A DNA stretch of 64,000 bases, from contig JACVTC010000079.1 in NCBI GenBank assembly GCA_016946835.1, positions 457,501 through 521,500 on the forward strand, given 5' to 3'. Below are positions 1 through 14,165 of this stretch, in pieces. A program made the translations under genes and the position numbers. The notes beneath the pieces are model-generated. The model did not search any database. It had not been told where the DNA came from and worked only from the letters and a program-made list of their open reading frames with translations. Each line of letters begins with the position of its first letter. The stretch's first letter is position 1. This stretch comes from Neocallimastix lanati (nom. inval.) (Eukaryota; Neocallimastigomycota; Neocallimastigomycetes; Neocallimastigales; Neocallimastigaceae).

Positions 1-154
1 TTATTTATTATATATATATAAATTTTAATAGGAAAAAAATATATATAAATGAGTTAATATAATAAGAAATATAGAGCAAAATATATATATATATTAAAAA
101 TAATAATAATAATAATAAATTATATATATATATATGATAATAGATGTAATTAAT

Positions 155-195
<41 letters not shown>

Positions 196-421
196 TAAAA
201 AGATAATAATTTTAAATATATATATATGTATTTATATATATATATATATTGAAAACTTGATTTAGTTGATTAATTAGCCTTGGAGCTTATTTGGTATATA
301 AATAGACTAATCTTTTTTGATATTAGTCTTTTCATCTATTTTATTTTCTTTTCTTTTTTTTTTTTTTTTTTAATTTTAATTTTAATTCTGTTTTATTTTA
401 TATATATATTCTATTTTTCTT
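1..421. other. A+T-rich 3' flank, no gene
   Basis: This is the downstream flank of the minus-strand Ecl1-like gene. It holds TA runs, an A tract near 164-193 and one short hairpin (arms AGACTAAT and ATTAGTCT, about 304-331). I see no coding signal. Confidence 0.6.
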
Positions 422-2448
<2,027 letters not shown>

Positions 2449-2891
2449 CTTGTTATTTTTTGGTTTGTTTTATTCTTGTCAAATTTTGTTCTTTTAAATT
2501 ATTTAATAAATTTTTGTTTTGTTTTGTTTTTATTTTTTTACCTTCCTTTAATATAAAATTTTAATTTATATATGTGATTTTAATAATTATTGTTATTAAA
2601 AAAATTTTTATGAATAAAATAAATATTAATTTTTTGATATTAAAAAAAAAAAAAAAAAAAAAAGTTTTATACAAGAAGTTTAATAAAAAGAAAATTTTTT
2701 ATACATATATGTAAATGTTTTTTACTTTTTTTATATTTAATTAAAAAAAAAATAATAATAATAATAATAATAATAATTATATTTGATATGGAAAAACGAG
2801 GTTTTAACGAAAACGATTTATAAAAAAAAAAAAAAAATAAAATAAAATATTATATTATATTTTATAATATTATATACTAATAATAAAAGTT

Positions 2892-2923
<32 letters not shown>

Positions 2924-3254
2924 GGATTAAAATATTTATATATTATATCTTAATTTTTGTTTCTATCGTTGATTAAATATATTTTATATGACTCAGCATT
3001 TAAATATGATATTATTAATATAATTATAATTATGATTATTACTATTATTATTAATGTTTTTATTATTAGTAGTAGTAGTAATAGTAGTTGTATTAATTTT
3101 ATTTTATTATTATTAGTATTATCATTTCATTATCATTATTGTTATATTTATTATTATTTTTTTTCTGCTTAAAGTATTATTATATGATAATAAGCTTAAT
3201 ATTTAAGCATATATATATATATATATATATTTTAATGTATATGTACACTTTTTT

Positions 3255-3291
<37 letters not shown>

Positions 3292-5085
3292 TTTAAATTA
3301 ATAATATAATGATTTTATAATTAATATTCATAAATTTCTTCTTATTTTACGTATGATATATACAAAATAGTTTATATACATAACATATGTATATATATAT
3401 ATATATAATTTTAATTATGGTATAGCTAATATATTATTATTATCATATATCAGTTAACATTATATAATTTTTTAATTTACAAAAAAATGTTTAGCAATTA
3501 AAAAAAGAGAAAATTTATATACATGTTTATTATTTGATAATTTCAAAATTATTTTTATATAAATAAAATATATATATATAATTGACTATTACTATAAATA
3601 AAAGTAATAAAAAAAATAAAAATAAAATTTATTCTAATAAAATATATATATTAAAAAAAAAAAAAAAGATATTTTTAATAATTAAAAATTCTTTAATTCA
3701 TTTTTAAAATGGCAATATTATATCAATAAATTATTCTTTGATTCTTCTTATTTTTTTTTTTTAATAATATTAATTAAAAAATATTTTTTATTATTGATAT
3801 TTTCATTTTTGTTAGAATATTTAAGTATTTTTATTTTTTATTCCTGTTAATACTTTATTTTTTTATTATTAAATATTATATTGTTAAATATAAATATGAA
3901 TATATCATTTTTCATTCCAAAATTTAAATCAATAATTAAATATTTTAATTAAAATATTTTTATTTTTTTATTTCTCTTCTAGAATATTAGCTTTTAAAAA
4001 ATATATGAAGTTCATATCCTATTATCAATATTGTTATAGTATTATAATCATTGATATTTTTTTGAAATTAGTATATGTATTTATTTTAATATTATATTAA
4101 TATTATATTAAATTCCTATATTTTCATTAATGAAACTAATTATATTAAATTTTATTAGTAATAGTAAAAAAAAAAAAAAAAAAAAAAATTGTATATTAAA
4201 AAATACTTGTTTTTAATTATTGTTTCCTCTTTTTTTTTTTTTTTTAAAAATTTTTTATTATATTTACCATAAAATATTATTAAATTAAAATATTGATAAA
4301 AAATAATATTAAAACCAAATTTATATTTTTAATTATTTTATAAAAAATATATTAAATATAAATAATTATATAATTAATAAAATTTTGATTATTTTATCAT
4401 TATTATTTATTATTAATTTATTATTTATTCATTTATTTATTTATTTATTTATTTATTATTTATTTATTTATTATTCATTTATTTATTATTCATTTATTTA
4501 TTTATAATTATTTACTTATTATTTATTTATTTATTTATTACTTATTATTTATTTATTTATCTATTTATTTATCTATTTATTATTTATTTTAAAAAAAATA
4601 ATTTAATATAGATTATAAATATAATATATTAATTTTAAATAAATAAAAATTTATATAATAATATATACTTTCATATTAAATAAACTTTAATTTTTATAAT
4701 ATATAAAATTATTAAGATATATTACTATCTGCAAAAAAAATTATTTTTATTTTATCATATATTTTATTTCTTTTTTTTTAAAAAAAAATTTTATATACTT
4801 TGTTTATTTATTATTATTATATTATTATATCTTAATAACTTAACCAACTACTATAAAAAAAATAAAAGTATTAAAAAAAAATAAAAAACTTTATGATTTT
4901 ATATTTTTAATATATAAAATTAAAAACTGAAAGGAATAATATTAAATTGTATTTATTAGAATATTTTTCATAATTACTAAAGTTCTATGTATACATTATC
5001 TTTTTTTATATTATTAGAATTATTTTAAAAAAATTTTTTTTTTTTTTTAATTATGGTGATTTTTTCTTTTTCTATTAGGGCTATG
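2449..5085. other. A+T-rich intergenic region
   Basis: The 2.6 kb upstream of the Ecl1-like gene contains many A or T tracts of 15-25 bases, TA microsatellites (about 3210-3290 and 3380-3405) and an irregular TTTA/TTA array at about 4390-4590. Short open frames here, for example 2957-3172, are low-complexity. The first few hundred bases probably hold the promoter and 5' UTR of the minus-strand gene, but I see no distinct element. Confidence 0.5.
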
Positions 5086-5780
5086 GATAAAAGAACATTC
5101 CATGAAAAAAAATCTATAATACATTATTGGGAACTATTAAGATTTATGAAAAACCGGCACTTCCAAATAATATAGAACAATTAGAAACTGCATTGGAGGA
5201 ATGTGATCAAAAGATAATTACAGGTAATTCAATATCTATACAATTAAAGGCGGAGTTTTGGATGAGAAATACAAAAGAACTTTTTTAGGGAAGAATCAAG
5301 AGCTTTCTGATGAAGAATTGCTACAAATTTCTGATAAAGAATCCGAAGTATACGAAGATTTTGAAAATTTAGTTGATGTTGCTTATGATTTAGCAAAACA
5401 ATGTAAAGGTCATCCTAATGCTACTTATAAGTTAGGTTTATTAAATGGTATGGTGAACAAACAAAAACTTTCCATTATTTGGATCTCAGTAGCTTGCGTA
5501 CTTGGAGATGAAATATCAAGGGAAATTTGTCCTTTGCTTCTTAATGTGAAGGGGAAGGAGATCAAGTGATGAATTTTTTTTTTAGATTTGTTGTTGCTCA
5601 CCAGTAAAACGGTTATCTATTAAAGTTTCTTTTGATAAAAATATAGAAGTGCAATCAATTGTGAATAACTCAGTGAAAACGGTAGGAGAAAACCCGGAAG
5701 GTGAAATGTTGCTCAAAAGAATAGAAAATCTGTTTGCGTCATTTTTTCTCAATTGTCCAGCATTACTGATTTTTAAATTT

Positions 5781-5821
<41 letters not shown>

Positions 5822-6210
5822 ATAGAATCAGGTGAGTAGTTTGGGAACTTTTAACGATAGCCGCATGAATTGATATATATGAATCATTTTTAACTGAGAA
5901 ATTGAATGCGTACCTTACCAAGTATATTTATTACGGATCATTTGACTTGTTAAATGACTCCTTAAAAAGATAAAGCGATTATGGAATTGAAGTCGGAAAG
6001 TTTGGACGAAATTCCAAAGCAGATAAAAAGAATAATAATATCAGGCCAAGTAAACCTTTGGAAATAAGAAGAAGAAAAAAAGCGTTTAACCTCAGAGTAG
6101 GAAAGGGACATTTCAATTCAAAAAAAAAAAGTTCAAAAAAAAAGACCATTTAAATAAACTTTGCAATAGATTTTGAAAAAATCTCGATTTATTTGCTGAA
6201 TAATTCAGTA

Positions 6211-6258
<48 letters not shown>

Positions 6259-6440
6259 ATACGAAATTAAGAATTAAAAATCTAATGGATAGATAGGAAA
6301 AAAGTGAACACAGATGTCGTTACACGGAAGAGCTACAATCGGAGATTCAGTCTATGCTGCTTCCTTTGTGTTCCCTGATATTCTTCTATGAAAAACAACA
6401 GTCTTAAATTTTTAGAGATCCTTAATAGGGTTGATGATAA
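5086..6440 (+). pseudogene. Decayed coding remnant, family not recognised
   Basis: Base composition and codon texture rise above the surrounding desert. Open frame 5258-5569 (103 aa) has normal amino-acid diversity, with an acidic helical stretch (LSDEELLQISDKESEVYEDF) and then a Lys/Asn-rich part. Coding-like text continues on both sides in other frames, broken up and punctuated by poly(A) runs near 5783-5819 and 6212-6251. I cannot place it in a family. An old mobile-element gene or a decayed host gene are both possible. No intact gene is present. Confidence 0.45.
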
Positions 6441-6460
6441 TATAATTAAAAATATCAAAC

Positions 6461-6507
<47 letters not shown>

Positions 6508-6627
6508 GATTAATTATTAATTTTCCAAATTTTATAATATCATAATAAATATGGGATTTTTTATTTTTATTTTACTTTTCCTAATTTATAATATATTATT
6601 TAAAAAAAAAAAAATAAAAATAAAAAT

Positions 6628-6692
<65 letters not shown>

Positions 6693-6965
6693 TAAAAATT
6701 TAAAAAAAAAATAATAATAATAAATAAATAAATAGCTCTATTTTCATATATACAATTTAGAGTTAAATATATTCTCAGTTAATATGAAATATTTGTAAAT
6801 GTATATAAATTTCCTTTTAATTTAAAAGATTATATAAAAAAAAAAAAAAAAAAAAAAGTATTGTATGATAAAAAAAAGCAAATCTAATTCATAATGAAAT
6901 AATCCTTCAATTCAATATATACAATATTATATATAATTCTGATGTTAACCTTTATTATATTCAGG

Positions 6966-7005
<40 letters not shown>

Positions 7006-7850
7006 AAATGATATTTAAACTATAGCTTAATTTGAAATTATACTAAATAAAAATAAATTAAAAAAAAAATAAATAAATAAATATATAATTGAATCATTTT
7101 ATTAGTTTTGAAATGTGATTTTTTCTTTTTTTATTTTATGGAAAAAAAAAAACAAAAAATTATTTTAACTTTTATTTATTTATATATATAAATGATTTTT
7201 ATCAATTCAATTCAATATTATTTAATTCTATTTAATTTTAATTTTTATGATTTCATTATTTCTTTGTTTTTATTAATAAAATAATATTATCATATAATTA
7301 TTAATTTTTAAGAAGTTAATATAAAGTAATTCAAATAGTATAATAATATCATTCATTATTCATTATGAATCAAAAAATTATAAAAATAATTTTTATATTT
7401 TATGATATTATTTATTATTCCAAAGTTTTATTTATTATAGATATTTATAATATTAGATATATTATTCGATATTATTTATTTAATTATTATAAATTTATAA
7501 ATTTATTAAAATTTAGTTTATTATTCACATGGAAAATTTTAAAAAAAAAAATTAAAAAAATATAATAAAATAAAAATAAAATAATAATAATAATAATAAT
7601 AATAAAATAATAAAAAAATAAAATAATAATAAAAATAAAAAATAGATAAAATAAAAAATAGATAAAATAAAAAATAGATAAAATAAAAAATAGACAAAAT
7701 AAAAAATAGATAAAATAAAAAAATAAATAAAATAAAAAAATTATACGAATTAAAGTTTTTTTTTTTTTTTTTTTTTATTTTTTTTTTATTTTTTTTTTTT
7801 TTTTTTTTTTTTTTGCATTTAATTACTTTTTTATTCCATTTTAGGTTTTT
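6441..7850. repeat. Low-complexity desert with short tandem arrays
   Basis: The stretch holds poly(A) at about 6463-6505 and 6965-7001, an AAAAAT-type array (about 6600-6700), and a 16-bp tandem repeat (AAAATAGATAAAATAA, five or more copies, one with a base change) at about 7636-7725. T tracts follow at 7757-7814. The open frame 7365-7565 is Ile/Tyr/Phe/Lys-only and not credible as a gene. Confidence 0.65.
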
Positions 7851-8172
7851 TTCTGACCATTTTTTAAATTAAGCCTTAATTCATAGGAAGTTAGTACGAA
7901 ACTGTATGGGTTAGATTATATTAGTCTTGCTTCAAAAAGGGAAAACTACGAACTGGAGAAATACTCGGAGAAGTAGTATTAGTAAAATTCTCAGCAATAA
8001 AACGCATGTCAGAGATGCCAAAGCTAAAACACACCAAGTAAGGTCGTCCAGTAGGGACAAATCTGCCTTTATAAAAAAGGAAGTTTGTGTGCGACTACCT
8101 CAATATTCCCACTGCTCCTGAGGAGGGGGAATATTGAGGTTGAAACCAAGGGCAGTATACGCCGGAAAGAAA
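7851..8172. other. GC-richer island ending in a strong hairpin
   Basis: About 320 bases are clearly richer in G and C than both flanks. All three plus frames are short. The longest (7927-8121, 64 aa) is basic and resembles nothing I know. The island ends in a hairpin with perfect 13-base arms CCTCAATATTCCC (8098-8110) and GGGAATATTGAGG (8127-8139), plus an inner CTCC/GGAG stem at 8115-8118 and 8122-8125. It could be a structured RNA, a repeat fragment or the remains of a mobile element. Confidence 0.4.
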
Positions 8173-10063
8173 TAAAAAATTTTTATTATAAAAAAAAATA
8201 AAAATAAAAAATTATATAGATTATAGATTATATAGATTATATAGGATTTTAATGGTAATAAATTATCAATATAAAATTTTTTTATAAATATATACTTTAA
8301 AAATAATGGTAATATCAAATAATAATAATTTAACTATAAACAATAATAAAATATAATATAATACTAATAATTAATAAAATTTAACTTTATTATTTAAAAT
8401 AAATAATAAAAATGAATTATATGAATTAATAAATAGTATATAGCAATTCTATTTTTCTATTTTTTTATTTTTTTATTTAAATTCATTATTTACTTATTTA
8501 GTTATTTAAATATTTATTTACAAAAAACAATAATATATTTTTTCTAGCTATTAAATATAAAAAGGAAAAAAAAATATTAAATAGGAAAAATAAAAGCATC
8601 GCTATTTTTTTTTTTTTTTTTTTATTTATTTATCTGAAGATATATGATTTGTCTGGATAAAAAAAAAATTAGAATTAAAATAAAATATAAAGATGTATAA
8701 AAAAGAAAAGAAATATATTTAATAATAGATAATTCAAAAAGATAGATAAAAAATAGTAATAAAAAATTAAAATAAAATAAAAATAATAGTAATAAAAAAA
8801 AAAATAGCTTTATTTGTAAATTTATATTATTGAAAAATAAAAATTAGACAATTTAAATAATAATAAATATATAATTAATAAAAATATTTTTTCCCTCATC
8901 TTAAAAACTAAATTTAAAATATAAGCGATTTTATTGCTTCATAAAAAAAAAAGGTTAATAGTATAATTTATTTTAAGAACCGTTAATTTTAATTAAAGTT
9001 TATTATTTTTATTATTATAATTTTTATTATTATTATTATTATTTCTATTATTATTATTATTATTATTATAATTTTATAAAAAAATATTTATATTTAAGGT
9101 TAATATATATTTGAATTATAAACTCATTAAATAATATTATATATATATATATATAAAATCACACCATATTTAAGAAAAATAATATTTATAATTATGTATA
9201 TAATTTTTTTATATTTTTAATGTTAATATTTATAATATGATAGAATTGATCATAATAATAAAAATAGTAAAAGAATGTAAAAAGAATAACATAAAGTATT
9301 ATAGTAATAATAAAAAAAAAAACTTCTAATAACTTTATTATTATATTTATTAATAGAATAATTAACTATTATTATCATTAATTTTTGATTAATTATTTAT
9401 AATAGATAATAAATTTAAAATAAAAATATAAAAAGTACCATTTCATAATAATCATATCTAAAAAAAAAAAAAAAAAAAAAAAAAAATAACAATAATTATA
9501 ACAATAATTTAAAAGAATTTTTTTTCCTTTTTATATATATACAATATATATTTAGATTCAATTCAATTATTTAACCGTAATGAAAAAGTTTTAAATTTAA
9601 AAGATACTTTTTTAATTTTTTTTACCCTTAAAAAAATTTTTTTTTTTTTTAATTTCATAATAACCTTATTTTTTTTTTTTATAATAAAAAAAATTAAGGT
9701 TATTATGAATTTATGAAGATTATAAAAGAATACTTTTAATAAATTAAGTTTAAATTATTTTTAAACAAACAAAATAAACATAAAAATAAACATAAAAATA
9801 AATATATATTACTATTTTATATTTTAAAAATAAATTAATATTTATAAATAAAAAAAAAAAAAAAAGTAATTATAAACAGTAATAAATATATATATTTTTT
9901 ACTATTTTTATTTCAATTAACCTAATATCAAAAGCTTATTATTTTTTATCCAGAAAAGATAAATAAAGTATTATTTAATAAATTAAAAAAATATAAAATA
10001 AAAATAAAAATAAAAATAAAAATAAAAAATGAAAATGAAAATATGTTAATTCGTATTCCATCT

Positions 10064-10099
<36 letters not shown>

Positions 10100-10711
10100 A
10101 AAAATAGAAAAAAAAATAAATAAATTAAATAAGAATAATATAAATAAAAAAATCATGAAAGATGAAAAATGAAAGATGAAAGATTATAAAGTAAACCCTA
10201 TAAATACATATATAGTTATTTATTTCTTATTTTCTTTCTTTGTTAATTTTTAATTTTTTTTAATTAATTTTTATTTTTGTTTCTAAAATTTTTTATTTTA
10301 TTTTATCCTAATTATATGTATATAAAATATATACTTTTATTTTATATTTTATTTTAAATAAATTTTAATTACAAATACTAAATAATCATTTGTAATAAAA
10401 AAAAATAAAAAATAATGAAACCATATCAAAAGTTAGAAATCTATATTTAAACTTTAACTAGTTATTAAATAAATTTTATTTTATTCGTTTTATTATTTAG
10501 TTCATTTTATTGTACTTTTAAATATATTTTTTTAAAAAAATATATTACACTTTTTTACATATTTTTTTATTGTTAGTACTATTTAAATGCAGGAAAATTA
10601 TGTTCCATAATCAATTTAATTCTTGACAAATTATTGTATGGAACTAAATTTTATAATTTTTTTTTTTTAATATAAATTATTAAAATAATTATAACCATTA
10701 AAATAAACATT

Positions 10712-10762
<51 letters not shown>

Positions 10763-13167
10763 ATAAAATAAAATAAAAATAAAATAAAATAAAAAAATAA
10801 ATAAATAAATATTTATTATCATTTTATTATACTATTTAATGAAATATTTAATGATCATATACATTTTTTAATTAATCGAATGATCAGAATATTTAATAAA
10901 AGATAAAAAACGTAAACTTAACTCAACTCTAATCATATATATTTATATTTTTTTTAAAAAAAATAAAATAGAGAAAAATAAATTGTATAGTAAAATATGA
11001 ATATTAAATACAGATTGAATAAAACAAATTAAATTAAATTAAATTAAAATTGATTAAAAATAAAAATAAAAAATATTCATACACTCTCATCGTTTCAATA
11101 TCGAAGTATTTTTTTTTTTTTTTGATGGTATAAAATTTAGTTTAATAATTTAATGGGTTAGATTATGTATATAGAATAGAAAATAAAATTCTAATCAGCC
11201 ATTATCAAAATTATTGACATCATACATAGGACAATAAAGATTAAGAAAAATAACTTAGTTATTTTTCTTACTTTATTTCAATTCTTTTTTTTTATTATAT
11301 TTTATTTCAAAAAAAAAAAAAAATTTAAATTTTTTTAAATTTTTATATAAGCATATGTACATATATAAAAACATTTATAGTCAATTTCTTCAAAAAATAT
11401 TAAAGGTAAAAAAAAAAATAATAAGACATTATTTCGATTATTTCATTTCTTAATTTATTATTATTATTATTAAGCAGTTAATATAACAATTTTATTATTT
11501 ATTAATTAATCTTTTATATATATAAATATTAAATATATATAAAACAAAAAAAAAAAATTTAAACCAAAATACTTAACCCTTAATATTTAACAAATAATTA
11601 AATTAATAAATAATAATTTAAAATTATATATTATTAATAATAGCCTTAATATAATTAAAATAATAGAAATATTAAATATAATAATAAAAAATATAAACCT
11701 ATTAATGATATAAAAAATAATAATAAGAATAGATATTATTAAAAGTTCAAAATTGTATTGATCAAGTGTTAATTTTTTTTTTCTTAAAAAACAAAAAAAA
11801 AAAAAACTATTGGTAATAGCTAGTGGCTAATACTTTCCATCTAATGACATGAAAATTAAGAAATTATAATTAATAATATTTATAATAATAATAAAAATAA
11901 TAAAAATAAAAATAATAATAAATTATTACAATAATAATAGTAATAATAATCATAATAATAAATAAAAATATATAAGAAATCAATTTATATTTAAATATTA
12001 ATAAATATTATATATTTTAAACATTTTATATATAATCTTAATCAACAAATAAAAAAATAAAAATTTACATTTTTGGTATTGTTGATCTCCTTAAAACTTT
12101 TTTTTTTTTTTTTTTTTTTGTTTATGAATATATATATATATTTTTTTATAAATTTTAAAATTTAATTTTTTCTTAATATATAAAAAGAAGATATATAAAA
12201 TTAATGATTAAGATTTTTATATATATAAAGTTTTAAATTTATAAAATTTAATAATTATTATTATAATAATAATCAGAATATCAGTAAATAGCAAATAATA
12301 ACAATAACAATAATAGTAATATAAATAATAATAAAATTTCAAAATGAATGGTTTAAAATAATGCATTAATCCTTTGATAATGAACTAATCTCTAAATAGT
12401 ATTACTATCTATTATTATTTATAATTATTATTATTTATTATTTATTATTTATTATTATTATTTACTATTATTTATTATTAAGTAAAAATTTTAATAATTC
12501 AAAACTTTTATTATGATTTAACCCATTTTTTAATATTTTAATTTAAATTTAAAACACTAGATTTAATAAATAATAATAAAGATTATTGTAAAAAATAAAA
12601 AATAATAATACTAAAATTCTATAATTATATATACCATTTATTATAATTTTTTTTGTTTTGCTTTTTATTCAATATTTTTATTAATATTATTAATATTTAA
12701 TATTATAAATATGAAAATTTTATAATAAAAATATATAATAACTGCTCAATAATTAATAAAAAAAAAAAAAAAAATAAAATTAAAAATTAATAATAAACAA
12801 TTTTTTAATATTTTAATTAACTATTAATTATTATTATTTTATTAATTATTATTATTTATTATTATATACTATGTATAATTATATTATATATTATTATTAT
12901 TATAATATAATATTAATTGTGCATAATATAATTGTCCTTATAAGCTTACACATAAATATATTACATAATATAAAGCATTTTATCTATATAATTAAATTTC
13001 CATCATAAAAAATTTATATTAATTTGTTATAGAGACAATATTTTTTTTTTTTTTTTTTTTTTAAATTTAAAACAAATTTAATTTATTTAAACAAATTAGT
13101 TAAATAATTTTTATTTTTAAATAGAAAGTTATTAAATAATAATAAAAATACTAAATAATTATAATTT
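8173..13167. other. Gene desert, A+T-rich
   Basis: Almost 5 kb lack any credible ORF. Landmarks are a foldback with 15-base arms (9654-9668 and 9695-9709), a near-palindrome with 12-base arms around a TTA centre (11243-11254 and 11258-11269), A tracts at about 9462-9486, 10065-10096 and 10720-10757, and TAA/ATT microsatellites. I see no coding exon or RNA gene. Confidence 0.55.
9654..9709. repeat. Foldback, 15-bp perfect arms
   Basis: TTCATAATAACCTTA at 9654-9668 is repeated in inverted orientation as TAAGGTTATTATGAA at 9695-9709. The spacer is a T tract and an A tract that can also pair in part, so the whole 56 bases could fold as one long hairpin. It may be a tiny inverted-repeat element or a transcribed hairpin. 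Confidence 0.6.
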
Positions 13168-13295
13168 TTATATATACTAATAATTTTCTAATAAATAATT
13201 ATAACAATATATACTAATAATTTACAAATAAATAATAGTAATTACTAATATACACTAATAATTTACAACTAAATAATAGTTAATAATAATTTTTA
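13168..13295. repeat. Three-copy degenerate tandem repeat upstream of the GNAT gene
   Basis: A unit of about 45 bases built on ACTAATAATTT followed by an AAATAAATAATA segment occurs three times (near 13176, 13212 and 13256), just upstream of the acetyltransferase start. Its position allows a promoter role, but simple slippage is equally likely. Confidence 0.5.
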
Positions 13296-13324
13296 AAATA
13301 ATTTTTATTTATTTATTTTAAAAA

Positions 13325-13753
13325 ATGATTAGAAATTTAATAGAAGAAGATATGAAGGAAGTCATGTCAATATGGCTAACTTCAAATATATCAACTCATT
13401 ATTATATATCTGAAAGTTTTTGGAAAAGTAATTTTGATGCCGTTAGGGATGCAATAATCAATGCTGAAACCTATGTTTATGAGGATAATAAGAGCATTAT
13501 TGGATTTATTGGTTTAGTAGATGATTACATAGCAGGTTTATTTATTAAGGAAGAATATCGTTCTTATGGTGTTGGTAGAAAACTTTTAAATTTTTGTAAA
13601 GAACAACATGATAAATTAGAACTTAAGGTCTACAAAAAAAATGAAAAAGCCATCAAATTCTATATAAGAGAAGGATTCGAAAAGTTAAATGAATCCATAG
13701 ATGAAATGACTAAAGAAAATGAATATTACATGATGTGGAAAAAAAATAAATAA
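13325..13753 (+). CDS. GNAT-family N-acetyltransferase, bacterial type
   Basis: This 142-aa protein should transfer an acetyl group from acetyl-CoA to an amine; the substrate is unknown. It has the full single-domain GNAT layout: an N-terminal strand and helices (MIRNLIEEDMKEVMSIWL), a central strand IIGFIGLVDDYIAGLFI, then the acetyl-CoA loop EEYRSYGVGRKLL (motif A, Q/RxxGxG/A form, about residues 82-94), and motif B with VYKKNEKAIKFYIREGF (about 102-118). The arrangement is close to what I recall of the bacterial YiaC/YjaB group. The gene has no intron, a short A-rich leader and an immediate TAATAAA heptamer array behind its stop. The single exon and bacterial-type sequence suggest horizontal transfer from a gut bacterium, a route well known in this fungal group. 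That origin is inference. Confidence 0.88.
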   Translation: MIRNLIEEDMKEVMSIWLTSNISTHYYISESFWKSNFDAVRDAIINAETYVYEDNKSIIGFIGLVDDYIAGLFIKEEYRSYGVGRKLLNFCKEQHDKLELKVYKKNEKAIKFYIREGFEKLNESIDEMTKENEYYMMWKKNK

Positions 13754-14165
13754 ATATATAATAGAAAAAAAATAATAATTAAAAAATAATAAATAATAAA
13801 TAATAAATAATAAATAATAATTAAAAAATAATAAATAATAAATAATAAATAATAATTAAAAAATAATAAATAATAAATAATAAATAATAAATAATAAATA
13901 ATAAATAATAAATAATAAATAATAAATAATAAATAATAAATAATAAATAATAAATAATAAATAATAAATAATAAATAATAAATATAATAAATAATAAATA
14001 ATAAATAATAAATAATAAATAATAAATAATAAATAATAAATAATAAATAATAAATAATAAATAATAAATAATAAATAATAAATAATAAATAATAAATAAT
14101 AAATAATAATAATAAATAATAAATAATAAATAATAAATAATAAATAATAAATAATAAATATTTGA
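13754..14165. repeat. TAATAAA heptamer array
   Basis: A nearly pure tandem array of the 7-base unit TAATAAA runs for almost 400 bases directly after the acetyltransferase stop codon, with a few units changed or extended. The unit contains stop codons and canonical AATAAA signals in every copy. Confidence 0.85.

Noticed and set aside
2957-3172. 71-codon frame
   Set aside because: Low-complexity Ile/Ser/Tyr text from ATT/AGT repeats, no coding signature.
7365-7565. 66-codon frame
   Set aside because: Ile/Tyr/Lys/Phe-only composition expected from A+T-rich DNA.
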